The notes: generated by a model from the letters alone, not told the origin. DNA of 64,000 nucleotides from JAJRRS01 sp965230275 (GCA_965230275.1 CBDDKO010000002.1:3658001-3722000), one strand, 5' to 3'; positions 16,259-25,249 are shown, counted from the stretch's first letter. Numbers and translations are program-made.

Positions 16259-17989
16259 TTAGAAGAAGGTGGAGATTTCCTTGAAGACCTCGCGGATCGT
16301 TTCGGGGGTGCCGTGATAGTTCTTGGCCTGGCTTTGCTCGGCGATCTGTTTAAGGATGTGATGGTCGGCACTGTCACCGTATCCGATGGGGAAGATGCGG
16401 ACGGTTTGCGTTTCGCTGTCGTAGACGATCTTTGACGTCAGGTCACTCAGCGCCATGCCTTTAGCCGAATCCTTACCGTCGGTGAGCACCACCACCGCGT
16501 CGATGCGGTCCGGTGAAGACTGGGCAAGCAGGTGCTGGTAAGACTCATGGGTGGCGTTGTAGAGCGCGGTGCCGCCGTCGGCGATCAGGCTATCGATCGC
16601 GGCGATTGCCTGCGACCGCCCGCTGCTAATCGGGCTGTCCTTCACCAGCCAATTGACCTGCGAGGAAAACGCCACCACCGACAACCGGTCTTCTTCACCC
16701 AACATGTCGATCAACTCGCGGGCGCCTTGCTTGGCGGAAACAATCTTTCTCCCTCTCATACTGCCTGACGTGTCGATTACCAGGACGATGTTGGCGTGCT
16801 TCTTATTCTTGTGCCACAGCTTGGTGATCGAATCCATCACCCCAACCGAGGGGACTTCGAGTGTGGTCTTGGGCTCGGCCGGATCCACGCCATGGGCCGT
16901 GTCGATGGGGGCGCCGATGGCAATGGCCGGATCGGAGGGCCGGAAGCCGTACCCAATCGCCTTGGCCTGTTGCGGCCGGTCAAGCAGGTAGGCGATGTAG
17001 GCTTCGGCCGCCTCCTCTCGCTCCGGCGTGACCCAGTCGCGTTGAACGATGCCGACGGGGTGATCTGACCAGAAAGTGCCTTCCTTGGGATAGATGGCCA
17101 CGATCGGGAAAGGCATGTTGGGATACTTCGATTGATCGTATGACTCAATAACGAGGTTTTCATAGAGCACGGCAGCGCTGAGATAGGTCGGGCCGTTGTT
17201 GAAGAGCTTGCGTCCGAAGAACCCGGTGCTGCTGCCGTAGTGAACGATAGAGCGTTCGATGCTGCGCAGGAACTCTCCGGTGCCTGGGTCGGCGACGTCG
17301 TCAAGGGTGAGCCCGGTCTGCTTCCCGGTAGCGGCATAGACTTCGGCGAAAAGTGAAATCAGGCCGCTGTTGCTGTACTGGGGGTGGGTATGACCGAACT
17401 TGAATCGGCCCCACTGCGGGTAGCCATAGGCCGCCCAACCCTCGTCATTGCGAGCGATCTCCAGCAGGTCGGCCCAGCCGACGGGCTGATCGGGCCAGCC
17501 CAACGCCTCGGCCATGGGCTGCCACATCGCGATGATGACCGGCGAGAGCACCAGGTCCTGTGTATCCCCGACCAGGTCTTTCCCGGTTTTGGTCTGTGAC
17601 TCCGCGTTAGACAAGCGGATGAATGCCGCGGACGCCGGGCTGACCAGGTCCGCTTTGAGCCGGCCCTCAAGGACTTCTTGCATGGTTTCGCCCGAACCCA
17701 TGGGGATAGCCTTGACTTGGATGATCTTGCCGGAGCTGGTTTTATTCTGCTGCTGATTGAAGGCATCAGTCACGTCGGTCAGCCAGAGTTTCTTCTCTGA
17801 ACCATAGGGGAAGACAAGCTCGATCGTGTTGGCGGCCGGGGGAGGCGCTTGTGCCGCCGAGCTAGACCCCTTTGAGGTCGGCGCTGGCGGGTGATGGCTG
17901 GTATCGTCACAACCTAACGCCGCTAACATGAATAGCGCGACTGCCGAGACGAACCAGGTCCGAGTCAGACTCAACTGGATTGTGGCCAT
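16259..17989 (-). CDS. Solute-binding domain-VWA domain lipoprotein
   Basis: A protein of 576 residues. The N-terminal signal ends in a Cys (MLAALGCDD), giving a probable lipoprotein. Residues of about 48-340 form a type-2 periplasmic binding domain with EKKLWL and RFKFGHTHPQYSNSGL, and about 395-576 form a von Willebrand A domain with a complete metal-ion-dependent adhesion site: DTSGSM, the Thr in GGTALYN, and the Asp in VVLTDGKDS. The ATG at 17989 is preferred over one at 18007 because AAGGAT lies at the right distance. The combination implies metal-dependent protein contact governed by ligand binding at the cell surface, which is inference. It heads the operon and is divergent from two membrane coiled-coil genes. 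Confidence 0.8.
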   Translation of the reverse strand: MATIQLSLTRTWFVSAVALFMLAALGCDDTSHHPPAPTSKGSSSAAQAPPPAANTIELVFPYGSEKKLWLTDVTDAFNQQQNKTSSGKIIQVKAIPMGSGETMQEVLEGRLKADLVSPASAAFIRLSNAESQTKTGKDLVGDTQDLVLSPVIIAMWQPMAEALGWPDQPVGWADLLEIARNDEGWAAYGYPQWGRFKFGHTHPQYSNSGLISLFAEVYAATGKQTGLTLDDVADPGTGEFLRSIERSIVHYGSSTGFFGRKLFNNGPTYLSAAVLYENLVIESYDQSKYPNMPFPIVAIYPKEGTFWSDHPVGIVQRDWVTPEREEAAEAYIAYLLDRPQQAKAIGYGFRPSDPAIAIGAPIDTAHGVDPAEPKTTLEVPSVGVMDSITKLWHKNKKHANIVLVIDTSGSMRGRKIVSAKQGARELIDMLGEEDRLSVVAFSSQVNWLVKDSPISSGRSQAIAAIDSLIADGGTALYNATHESYQHLLAQSSPDRIDAVVVLTDGKDSAKGMALSDLTSKIVYDSETQTVRIFPIGYGDSADHHILKQIAEQSQAKNYHGTPETIREVFKEISTFF

Positions 17990-18205
17990 GTGACTATCCT
18001 TTAACATTTAACATATGATCGATGTAGTCGTGTTCGGCCGTACGGCCTGCACATGCAGAATGCCGATGGTGGTTATACCAGATTAGTCGCTGCAATTCTG
18101 TGATTCCCGCCGCCGGGATTCGCAGCACTGATGCTGCAGTAGACGGGCTGGTCTGTTAGAATCACGTCGAACCCGTCTTTTCCAAACATCACAGGGGACT
18201 TAACG

Positions 18206-18964
18206 ATGCACAAACATGACAGAGGGATCGGCACTTCAGCGGTCATCATGATTATCATTGCGGTGGTTGTAATCGGTGGCGGCATCGCCTACTTCGGCAG
18301 CGATGTGTGGCGGACGCGCATGAACGTGGCGTATGACAGTTTCGCCCACTGGACGCCGGAAAACATCGCCAAGGACCCGGTCAACTACCTCCACTTCTGT
18401 GAAGAGCAGACCAAAGAGGCCATGGTCAAGCTCGAAGCCAGCCGCATCTCCGTCAATCAGCAGATCGGCCGACTTAAGAGCCTGGAGGAAGAAGCGAAGA
18501 ACAAGAGCCGTGTCGGTAACAAGGCCCTCGAAGATTTGCGGACTCAGTACAAGGACGCAACGACCAACGATACCTGGCCTATCCAGTACGGCGGGGTAGA
18601 TCGGGATGAAGACTGGTGCAAACGACAGATCATGAGCCTCTTCGGTGAAGTCCAATCCCAAGACAAACTCATCGACAAGCTCGACTCCGGCCTGAAACAG
18701 CTCGACGTTCAGAAGACCAAGATCAGCGATCAGAAGGTACAGGCCCAGCAGCAGCTATCGCAAATCCAGACCAACCGCGAGATGCTCAAGGTGCAGCAGA
18801 TCACCGACGATCTGAAGTCTCAGCTCGTTGATATGAAGTCCCTGATCGCCTCGACCGTTGATGCGGCCGACGACGCCGGGGCCGTGCTTTCGCTGGATCA
18901 GATCACCGCGGCCGCGGAAACCACCGTCGATGAGTCGAAGTTCCAGGAGATACTCAATCAATAG
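18206..18964 (+). CDS. Membrane-anchored coiled-coil protein
   Basis: A protein of 252 residues that I do not recognise. One transmembrane helix at about 10-31 (Ile/Val/Gly-rich) is followed by a long, mostly helical outer part. Heptad-like Leu, Ile and Gln patterns run through residues of about 65-110 and 150-215, predicting coiled coil. Two Cys (near 64 and 133) fall in the outer part and could form a disulfide. An AGGGGA motif precedes the start. It is the first gene of a pair divergent from the binding-protein operon, sharing its 200-base promoter region, and the pair probably works with those proteins in the envelope. Confidence 0.65.
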   Translation: MHKHDRGIGTSAVIMIIIAVVVIGGGIAYFGSDVWRTRMNVAYDSFAHWTPENIAKDPVNYLHFCEEQTKEAMVKLEASRISVNQQIGRLKSLEEEAKNKSRVGNKALEDLRTQYKDATTNDTWPIQYGGVDRDEDWCKRQIMSLFGEVQSQDKLIDKLDSGLKQLDVQKTKISDQKVQAQQQLSQIQTNREMLKVQQITDDLKSQLVDMKSLIASTVDAADDAGAVLSLDQITAAAETTVDESKFQEILNQ

Positions 18965-18994
18965 CCGGACCCATCAGGTGCAGGATAAGCAGTC

Positions 18995-19855
18995 ATGGCG
19001 TTAATTTGGATCGCAACCTGTGCCTGGGGTGGGTGCGCCTTTGCGTTCTATCTGGCGGCCGAGTCCGCCCATGAGATGCGACACGGCAAGCTCTTGGCCT
19101 ACGTCAAGCTGGCGGCCGCGGCCCTGTTGTTTTTAGTCAGCGGGTACCTGCTGCTCAATCACCTGCCGCCCGAGGGCTTCGCAAGAGTTTTCACGGTAGT
19201 TGTGGCCACCCTGACCGGGCTGGCTTGCTTCTGGTTCGGGCAGAAACACTTCAACCACAGGCACTACACCAGTTCGTTGCTCTGCGCGGTCCTGGGGCTG
19301 ACCATGTTCGCCTCCGCATTCTTCACCCAGTTCGGAGATTTTGAACGTCTCCGCCATACCGATACATCAGCCGTCGATCAAGAGCTGGACCCCACCCAGC
19401 GCATCAACCAGGAGATCGCCCGGTTGGCCGAGAGTAAAAATGCGCTTGAGAAACGGCTATTGTCCGGTATCCCCGACTTCCACCGCAAGCTTCAGCAGGA
19501 TGCGGCTCAAGTGAAAAAGGAAATGGACAGCGCCGGCCCCGATGCCAAGGCCCGCCTCTCCGATGAACTGACCGAGATCGCGCGCCTTCTGCTGGCCACC
19601 GACGTGGAAAAAAAGCAAACCCGGGACCTGCTCAGCCGTATCCGCCAGGAACAACGCCGACTCGAGCGTCTGCTCAGCAGCCAGGAAACGCTGGTGGATG
19701 ATGAAGCGCTACATACCCAACTCGACGCGATGTGGGCCGAGGCGGGCACCCGTCTGTCCCGACCGCTGGATGATCGTCTGGGGACCGGCAGCATCGCCGA
19801 TTCAGCGGTGCAACAGAAACTGGATGAATTGCTAAGTAACAATCCTAGCCATTGA
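18995..19855 (+). CDS. Four-helix membrane protein with coiled-coil tail
   Basis: A protein of 286 residues, not recognised. Four hydrophobic helices lie at about 2-22, 36-54, 63-80 and 90-108, then a long charged helical tail (about 125-240) rich in Leu, Glu, Arg and Gln with coiled-coil periodicity. The even number of helices puts the tail on the same side as the N-terminus, most likely the cytoplasm. It starts 30 bases after the preceding coiled-coil gene and is surely in the same operon. It could relay information from the outer coiled coil to the cytoplasm. A distant XpaC-like relationship is conceivable but I cannot support it. Confidence 0.65.
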   Translation: MALIWIATCAWGGCAFAFYLAAESAHEMRHGKLLAYVKLAAAALLFLVSGYLLLNHLPPEGFARVFTVVVATLTGLACFWFGQKHFNHRHYTSSLLCAVLGLTMFASAFFTQFGDFERLRHTDTSAVDQELDPTQRINQEIARLAESKNALEKRLLSGIPDFHRKLQQDAAQVKKEMDSAGPDAKARLSDELTEIARLLLATDVEKKQTRDLLSRIRQEQRRLERLLSSQETLVDDEALHTQLDAMWAEAGTRLSRPLDDRLGTGSIADSAVQQKLDELLSNNPSH

Positions 19856-19877
19856 TCCATTAAGAAGTATGACACAT

Positions 19878-20882
19878 CTACTCAGTACCAGCCGGCGTGT
19901 CGGCGGGCTCTTCTTCCAGCATCGAAATGACCAGCATGATCTGGATCTGCTGCCCGGCGCGCGTGCCGGTCATCAATGATCGGCCAAGGCCCTCGGGGAT
20001 CGGGGGGGGGGGGGATTTCTGATTGCTGATTTCTGATTGCTGATTTGTGGTTTCATCTGGGACGGTGTCAGACGAGTCGTCGGTCGGAATGGGCTTATCA
20101 GTTGGGGTGGATTCGTTGTTGCTGTTTGTCTGTTCTTTGGTCTTGCCTTCCTCTGTGGTCTCTGTGCCCTCTGTGGTGGTTACTTCCGGTTCGGGCCAGG
20201 GACGATACAGGCCGATCACGATCGCCGTCTCCGGGTCCACGGGCAATAGCGCCGCCAGCTCGTTGAACACCCGGCCGTCGAGTTGCTTCTCCAACGGGCT
20301 GCGTGGGATCAGGTCGGACTTCTGCTTGTAGTGATGCGGGGTGGTCTCCACGAACACCTGGCCGTTGTCGGATCGGCCGATCCTAACCAGCATCTGAAGA
20401 TTGCCGCCACGGGCGCGGTACAGCGTCGGGCTGCGCGGCGGCACGGTCAGGTCGACACTGACCGACTTACGCAGCCTTGGGGTGCTGCGTACGGCTGTTG
20501 GATAATGCGAGGTATAGAGCTTCGCGCGCGACTCGCCATAAATCGTCGGCAACGCCTCGGCAAACGCCACGGCGTCTTCGGCATGAAGCAGACCGATACG
20601 CATGCCGTTGACCTGCCACATCCCGCTCATCAGCACAGGCACCGCCTGCTCATCCACCTGTGCCCAGCAATCATCGAGCGACACGTCCATCGGCATGTCG
20701 ATCCGGTGGATCAATGCGCCGAGCGTGCCTTCACCCTGATCGGGGGGTTGCGTGATTGTCTGATCGCCCGCTTGCTGCTGCGTCTCAGGTGGTGGCAACT
20801 CACAGCCCGGCATCAAGGCCGACACCACAAGCAAAACGAGCATGACCAGGCAGCGACGGGTTGCCATCTTCTTACACATCAT
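19878..20882 (-). CDS. Lipoprotein with repeat-derived linker and C13 tract
   Basis: A probable lipoprotein of 334 residues of unknown function: a signal helix ending LMPGCELPPP, then a folded part to about residue 225, a low-complexity Thr/Glu/Asn/Gln linker (about 228-292) and a short conserved-looking end (GLGRSLMTGTRAGQQIQIML). The linker codes for the same DNA words seen between genes elsewhere in the window (ACCACAGAGG and CAGCAATCAGAAAT). It ends in a run of 13 C on the coding strand (20002-20014), a site prone to slippage that would change the last 45 residues. The start overlaps the stop of the aminotransferase by ATGA, so the two are translationally coupled. Confidence 0.7.
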   Translation of the reverse strand: MMCKKMATRRCLVMLVLLVVSALMPGCELPPPETQQQAGDQTITQPPDQGEGTLGALIHRIDMPMDVSLDDCWAQVDEQAVPVLMSGMWQVNGMRIGLLHAEDAVAFAEALPTIYGESRAKLYTSHYPTAVRSTPRLRKSVSVDLTVPPRSPTLYRARGGNLQMLVRIGRSDNGQVFVETTPHHYKQKSDLIPRSPLEKQLDGRVFNELAALLPVDPETAIVIGLYRPWPEPEVTTTEGTETTEEGKTKEQTNSNNESTPTDKPIPTDDSSDTVPDETTNQQSEISNQKSPPPPIPEGLGRSLMTGTRAGQQIQIMLVISMLEEEPADTPAGTE

Positions 20883-22141
20883 CCCTTCAAGACATCTAAG
20901 ACCACCGAAAGCCCGCTCTCGAACAGGTCATCGGGGATATTCAGCGCCGGTGCGATCCGCAGTGTGTTGCCTTGCACTGCATTAATCATCACGCCTTGAT
21001 CCATACACGCCTTGACCACCGCACCCGCATTCACGAACCGATCCCCGGCGGCGTCCAGGTCGAGCTCTACGCCGATGTACAGGCCCTTGCCGCGCACCTC
21101 TTTGATGATCGGCTGATCTATCGCGAAGTCGTTTAGCCGGTGGATAGCCTTGTCGCCGAGTATGGCGGCGCGCTCAACCAGCCCGTCACGCTCGAGCACG
21201 TCGAAGAGCGCGGCCGTTACAGCCATCGCGATACCATTGCCGCCGAGTGTCGTGGCGTGGACGGCGTGGCCGTGGGTGCGCCAGTCAAACAGCTTCGCCA
21301 GCTTCGGCGTGATGTGTGTCGCGCCGACCGGCAGCCCGCCGCCGACGCCTTTGGCCAGTGTCATCACATCGGGCGTCACGTCCCAATGCTGGTGGCCGAA
21401 GTATCGGCCCGTGTGCCCCACGCCGGTCCAGACTTCGTCGAAGATCAGCACCAGGTCACGCTCGTCGCACAAGGCGCGCAGCTGTTGCAGGTAATCGTCG
21501 CCCGGCACATTCACGCCGCCTTCGCCCTGGATCGGTTCGACCAGCACCGCGACGGTCTCGTCGTTGATCGCCGAAGCCACCGCGTCCACACTGTTGAATG
21601 CAACATGCACATGCCCGGGACCCAGTGGGCCGAAGCCTTCGTAGACCTTGGGCTGGCCGGTCGCTTCCATCGCGCCGAAGCTCCGGCCGTGGAAGCTGCC
21701 GAGTGTCGAGATCACCTTGTATCGGCCGCCGGGCGCGTTTCCTTTGTGCTGCTGGCCGTAGAGCCGGGCGAGCTTGATCGCCGCGACGTTGGCATCGGCG
21801 CCGCTGTGGCAGAAGAACGTCCGGCCTGCAAAGGCGTGTTTACTGATCGCCTCGGCGGCGCGGGTCTGTGGTTCGGTGTGGAAAAGGTTGCCGACGTGCC
21901 AAAGTTTCTGGGCCTGCTTGTTGACCGCTTGGACCAGGTCCGGATCACAATGGCCCAGCACACACGCACCGAACCCGGCGAACAGGTCCAGGTATTCGTT
22001 CCCCGCAGCGTCGAACAGGCGTGATCCCTCGCCGCGCACGATCGCGATGGGGTATCGGCCGTAGTTGATCGACATCGTCCGGTCGTGCCGGTCGATGATC
22101 TGCTGGGTGAGGGCGTCTGGTTGGGTGTCGGTGGGGGGCAC
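20879..22141 (-). CDS. argD: Class III aminotransferase (acetylornithine type)
   Basis: A PLP-dependent aminotransferase of 420 residues closest to acetylornithine/succinylornithine enzymes, which make N-acetylornithine in arginine synthesis. Seen: the glycine loop FFCHSGADANVAAIKLARLY (usually NSGTEANE), FHGRSFGAM, the EPIQGEGGVNVP strand, LIFDEVWTGVGHTG with the PLP Asp, and the Schiff-base Lys K264 in TLAKGVGGG. The Asp-Ala in place of the usual Glu-Ala in the first motif and the Val-Trp in place of Val-Gln in DEVQ suggest a side branch of the family with possibly other substrates. The start is GTG at 22141. It is followed directly by the overlapping lipoprotein gene, an unexpected partner for arginine synthesis. 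Confidence 0.75.
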   Translation of the reverse strand: MPPTDTQPDALTQQIIDRHDRTMSINYGRYPIAIVRGEGSRLFDAAGNEYLDLFAGFGACVLGHCDPDLVQAVNKQAQKLWHVGNLFHTEPQTRAAEAISKHAFAGRTFFCHSGADANVAAIKLARLYGQQHKGNAPGGRYKVISTLGSFHGRSFGAMEATGQPKVYEGFGPLGPGHVHVAFNSVDAVASAINDETVAVLVEPIQGEGGVNVPGDDYLQQLRALCDERDLVLIFDEVWTGVGHTGRYFGHQHWDVTPDVMTLAKGVGGGLPVGATHITPKLAKLFDWRTHGHAVHATTLGGNGIAMAVTAALFDVLERDGLVERAAILGDKAIHRLNDFAIDQPIIKEVRGKGLYIGVELDLDAAGDRFVNAGAVVKACMDQGVMINAVQGNTLRIAPALNIPDDLFESGLSVVLDVLKG

Positions 22142-22202
22142 GTTGTGTTCGCTCCGTAGGTTTGAGGGTGCATGGTATCAGAGGGGGGGTAGGCGCAAAA
22201 GA

Positions 22203-22234
22203 GAACCCCCGGCTTCGGAGCTTGCCGGGGGTTC
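22203..22234 (-). terminator. Terminator of the HU-like gene
   Basis: An 11-bp perfect stem GAACCCCCGGC / GCCGGGGGTTC with a 10-base loop. Read on the minus strand it is followed by TCTTTT. It lies between the HU-like gene and the aminotransferase gene. Confidence 0.75.
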
Positions 22235-22295
22235 GTAGGCGATGGGTCTCATGCCGACCGGCAAGCGTATGGCCTGCCGGACGTTGTTTCGGCTA

Positions 22296-22634
22296 TCAGA
22301 CCATTTCCTTGAGGTTCTTCAGCGGGCGGATGCGCACGGCCTTGCTGGCGGGCTTGGCCTTGAACATCATCTCTTCGCCGGTGAACGGGTTGATACCCTT
22401 GCGGGCCTTGGTGGCCGGCTTCTTCTTGACGACCATCTTGCACAGGCCGGGCAGGTTGAAGCTGCCGTTGGCGCGGAGGCTCTTCTTGATGATCGGTTCG
22501 AGCTCGGTGAAGACGGCGGCGACGTCGCGCTTGGTCAGCTCGGTCTTGTCGGCGATGGTACCGAAGATTTCGCTCTTGGTCGGCGGCTTCTTGACGACGG
22601 CGGCTTTCTTACGGGTTACTTTTCTCTTAGCCAT
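22296..22634 (-). CDS. HU/IHF family DNA-binding protein
   Basis: A nucleoid protein of 112 residues. The HU fold covers about 18-112: KSEIFGTIADKTELTKRDV, the dimer helices, then NLPGLCKMVVKKKPATKARK in place of the usual GFG-x-F block, the DNA-arm start INPFTGEEM (normally GRNPxTGE) and the closing KAKPASKAVRIRPLKNLKE. The N-terminal 18 residues are an added Lys/Arg-rich extension, a feature of many planctomycete HU homologues that adds DNA contacts. It is monocistronic with its own terminator, and its upstream region is AT-rich, as expected of a strongly expressed gene. Confidence 0.85.
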   Translation of the reverse strand: MAKRKVTRKKAAVVKKPPTKSEIFGTIADKTELTKRDVAAVFTELEPIIKKSLRANGSFNLPGLCKMVVKKKPATKARKGINPFTGEEMMFKAKPASKAVRIRPLKNLKEMV

Positions 22635-23213
22635 GGTGCTCTCCTAGCTGGTTGGGGGTTGATCCTCCATGATCGGGGCCAACCCGTGGTTACTTTCTAC
22701 CCCTGCGGGGTAGACGGATTATCGCTTTTTTTACGCTATTTTCTGTACTTTTCAACTCAATAAATGTGTGCGGGGTGCATTTTTCCCTATTTTTCCAGTC
22801 ATCTTATGCTACCCGATGCCGTTTCATAAGCAAATAGCAGGGATTTCGGCGCGTCTTACATGACAAATCCGCGCGGTCCGTCAGGGCCCCGATCAGCACC
22901 TTCGCACGATTGTGGGTAACACCTGCCCGCCGATGGGTTCACTTGATATCGATCATGCAGGGGCTTCAGGGTTGCCATATTGGCAGACGTTTGACGTGCC
23001 GATGGGGCGCTGGCAGGCTAATGGGGCGTAAATCGCCTGAAATCGGCTTCATTCGTGCCGATCCGCTGGCATTGCATTTGCAAAACAGTCTGTCGGCGTG
23101 CTGTGAATGCATCCGATCCGCCGCCTTGCAGACGCGCACAGGGCGTGTCCATCAAGAATAAATGCTGAATTAAGCATCAGATATACGAACCTGATAGCAG
23201 TGAGGTAAACACC
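22635..23213. other. Divergent intergenic region, HU and dnaK
   Basis: No gene is supported in these 579 bases. The first half near the HU-like gene is AT-rich and should hold its promoter. Near dnaK a short palindrome ATGCT-GAATTA-AGCAT (23162-23177) lies about 40 bases before the start codon. I looked for a CIRCE element (TTAGCACTC and complement) and found none, so heat-shock control would be by another mechanism. Confidence 0.5.
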
Positions 23214-25133
23214 ATGAGCAAGATCATCGGCATCGACCTGGGCACGACCAACTCCGTCGTCGCCATCATGGAAGCCGGGCAGCCCAAGGTCCTGATTAAC
23301 GCGTCGGGCAACCGCGTGACCCCGTCCATCGTCGCTTTCACCGACAAGGGGGAGCGTCTGGTCGGCCAGCCCGCCAAGCACCAGCAGGTCACCAACCCCG
23401 AAAACACCGTCTTCTCCATCAAGCGATTCATGGGTAGGACGCACAAAGAAGTGCAGTCCGAAGAGAAGCTCGTACCCTACGGCGTGGTCGGCGGGGCGGA
23501 CGAACTGGTCAAGGTCAACGCCCGCGGCAAGGACTACACCCCCCAGGAAATCTCCGCGATGGTCCTGGGCGATCTGAAGAAGACCGCTGAAGACTACCTC
23601 GGCGAGAAGGTCGATCGGGCCGTCATCACCGTCCCGGCCTACTTCAACGACTCGCAGCGCACCGCCACTAAGGAGGCCGGTGAAATCGCGGGCCTCAAGG
23701 TCGAGCGCATCATCAACGAACCGACCGCCGCCGCGCTGGCGTACGGTCTTGATAAGAAAGCCAACGAGAAGATCGTCGTGTTCGACCTCGGCGGCGGCAC
23801 CTTCGACGTCTCCATCCTCGACATCGGCGAAGGCGTCTTCGAGGTCCTCGCGTCCAACGGCGACGGACACCTCGGCGGCGACGACTGGGACCAGCGCCTG
23901 ATCGATCACCTCGCTGACGAGTTCAAGAAGACCGAAGGCATCGACTTGCGGCAAGACCCGATGGCGCTACAGCGGCTCAAGGAAGCGGCCGAGAAGGCTA
24001 AGCACGAACTGAGCGCCGGCCAGGAAACCACCGTCAACCTCCCGTTCATCACCGCCACGCAGGAAGGCCCCAAGCACCTGCAGGTCACCATCACCCGCGC
24101 CAAGTTCGAGCAGGTCTCCGCCGACCTGTTCGACCGCATCACCGGCCCGGTCAAGCAGGCCCTCGCCGACGCCAAGCTCCAGCCCAGCGACGTGCAGGAA
24201 GTCGTGCTGGTCGGCGGTTCGACCCGTATGCCCAAGGTCCAGGAGATCGCCAAGGAAATCTTCGGCAAGGACCCGAACAAGAGCATCAACCCAGACGAAG
24301 TCGTCGCCATCGGCGCCGCGATCCAGGGGGCCGTGCTTCAGGGCGACGTCAAGGACATCCTCCTGCTGGACGTCACGCCGCTGAGCCTGGGCATCGAAAC
24401 CATGGGCGGGGTCAACACCAAGTTGATCGAGAAGAACACCACCATCCCGACGAGCAAGAAGGAAACCTTCTCCACCGCCGCGGACAACCAGACCGAGGTC
24501 ACGATCCACGTCCTGCAGGGCGAACGCGACTTCGCCGCGGACAACCGCACGCTCGGCCGGTTCAACCTCGCCGACATCCCCCCGGCGCCGCGCGGCATGC
24601 CGCAGATCGAGGTCGAGTTCAACATCGACGCCAACGGCATCCTCAACGTCACCGCCACCGACAAGGCCACACAGAAGAGCCAGAACATCGAGATCAAGGG
24701 CTCCTCCGGCCTGTCGGACGATGAGATCGACAAGATGAAGCGTGACGCCGAGTCTCACGCCGACGACGACCGCAAGCGTCGTGAGCTGGTCGATGCCCGC
24801 AACACTGCTGACAGCGTGGTCTACCAGACGCGCAAGCAGCTCGAAGAGCACGGCGACAAGGTCAGCCCCGAGGTCCGTGGCAACATCGAGTCGGCCGTGA
24901 GCAATCTCGAAGAGAAAGCCAAGGGCGAAGACGCTGCTGCAATCAACGCGGCTTTGGAAGAGCTGAACAAGCAGGCCCAGGAATTAGGCAAGGCCGTCTA
25001 CGAAGCCACCGCTGCCGAACAAGGCGCTGGCACCGCAGCCGGGGCTCAGGCCGGCGCATCCTCCGGCGATGCCCAGGGTGGCACGTCGGGCGGTGATGAC
25101 GTCATCGACGCCGAGTACGAAGTGAAAGAATAA
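23214..25133 (+). CDS. dnaK: Molecular chaperone DnaK (Hsp70)
   Basis: An Hsp70 chaperone of 639 residues that binds and releases unfolded peptides in an ATP cycle with DnaJ and GrpE. The ATPase domain shows IGIDLGTTNSVVA, VFDLGGGTFDVSILD and VLVGGSTRMPKVQ; the peptide-binding domain starts after the linker DVKDILLLDVTPLSLGIET; the helical lid ends with the family's typical acidic VIDAEYEVKE. GTGAGG precedes the ATG at good distance. It stands alone: no grpE or dnaJ is adjacent. A strong terminator follows at 25197-25225. Confidence 0.97.
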   Translation: MSKIIGIDLGTTNSVVAIMEAGQPKVLINASGNRVTPSIVAFTDKGERLVGQPAKHQQVTNPENTVFSIKRFMGRTHKEVQSEEKLVPYGVVGGADELVKVNARGKDYTPQEISAMVLGDLKKTAEDYLGEKVDRAVITVPAYFNDSQRTATKEAGEIAGLKVERIINEPTAAALAYGLDKKANEKIVVFDLGGGTFDVSILDIGEGVFEVLASNGDGHLGGDDWDQRLIDHLADEFKKTEGIDLRQDPMALQRLKEAAEKAKHELSAGQETTVNLPFITATQEGPKHLQVTITRAKFEQVSADLFDRITGPVKQALADAKLQPSDVQEVVLVGGSTRMPKVQEIAKEIFGKDPNKSINPDEVVAIGAAIQGAVLQGDVKDILLLDVTPLSLGIETMGGVNTKLIEKNTTIPTSKKETFSTAADNQTEVTIHVLQGERDFAADNRTLGRFNLADIPPAPRGMPQIEVEFNIDANGILNVTATDKATQKSQNIEIKGSSGLSDDEIDKMKRDAESHADDDRKRRELVDARNTADSVVYQTRKQLEEHGDKVSPEVRGNIESAVSNLEEKAKGEDAAAINAALEELNKQAQELGKAVYEATAAEQGAGTAAGAQAGASSGDAQGGTSGGDDVIDAEYEVKE

Positions 25134-25196
25134 CCATTGAACTTACTCGCAGGCACACCTGAGCCTCGGTTCACAGACCCCAACCCCCCCTCAAGT

Positions 25197-25225
25197 CCCG
25201 TGGCGCATTGCCGCGGGGCTTTTTT
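25197..25225 (+). terminator. Rho-independent terminator of dnaK
   Basis: Stem CCCGTGGC / GCCGCGGG with one G-U pair and loop GCATT, followed by GC and six T. Confidence 0.85.
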
Positions 25226-25249
25226 CGTGGCATCTACCATATAAGTGAA

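Noticed and set aside
18099..18122. Further REP-like palindrome (ATTCCCG-CCG-CGGGATT)
   Set aside because: The arms resemble the REP-like repeat but the loop is not GCAG and the flanks do not match, so chance in a GC-rich spacer is equally likely.
22910..23161. Open frame in the HU-dnaK gap
   Set aside because: No family resemblance or ribosome binding site; it lies in the expected promoter region of dnaK.
22635..23213. CIRCE heat-shock operator before dnaK
   Set aside because: Searched for TTAGCACTC and its complement; only an unrelated short palindrome is present.
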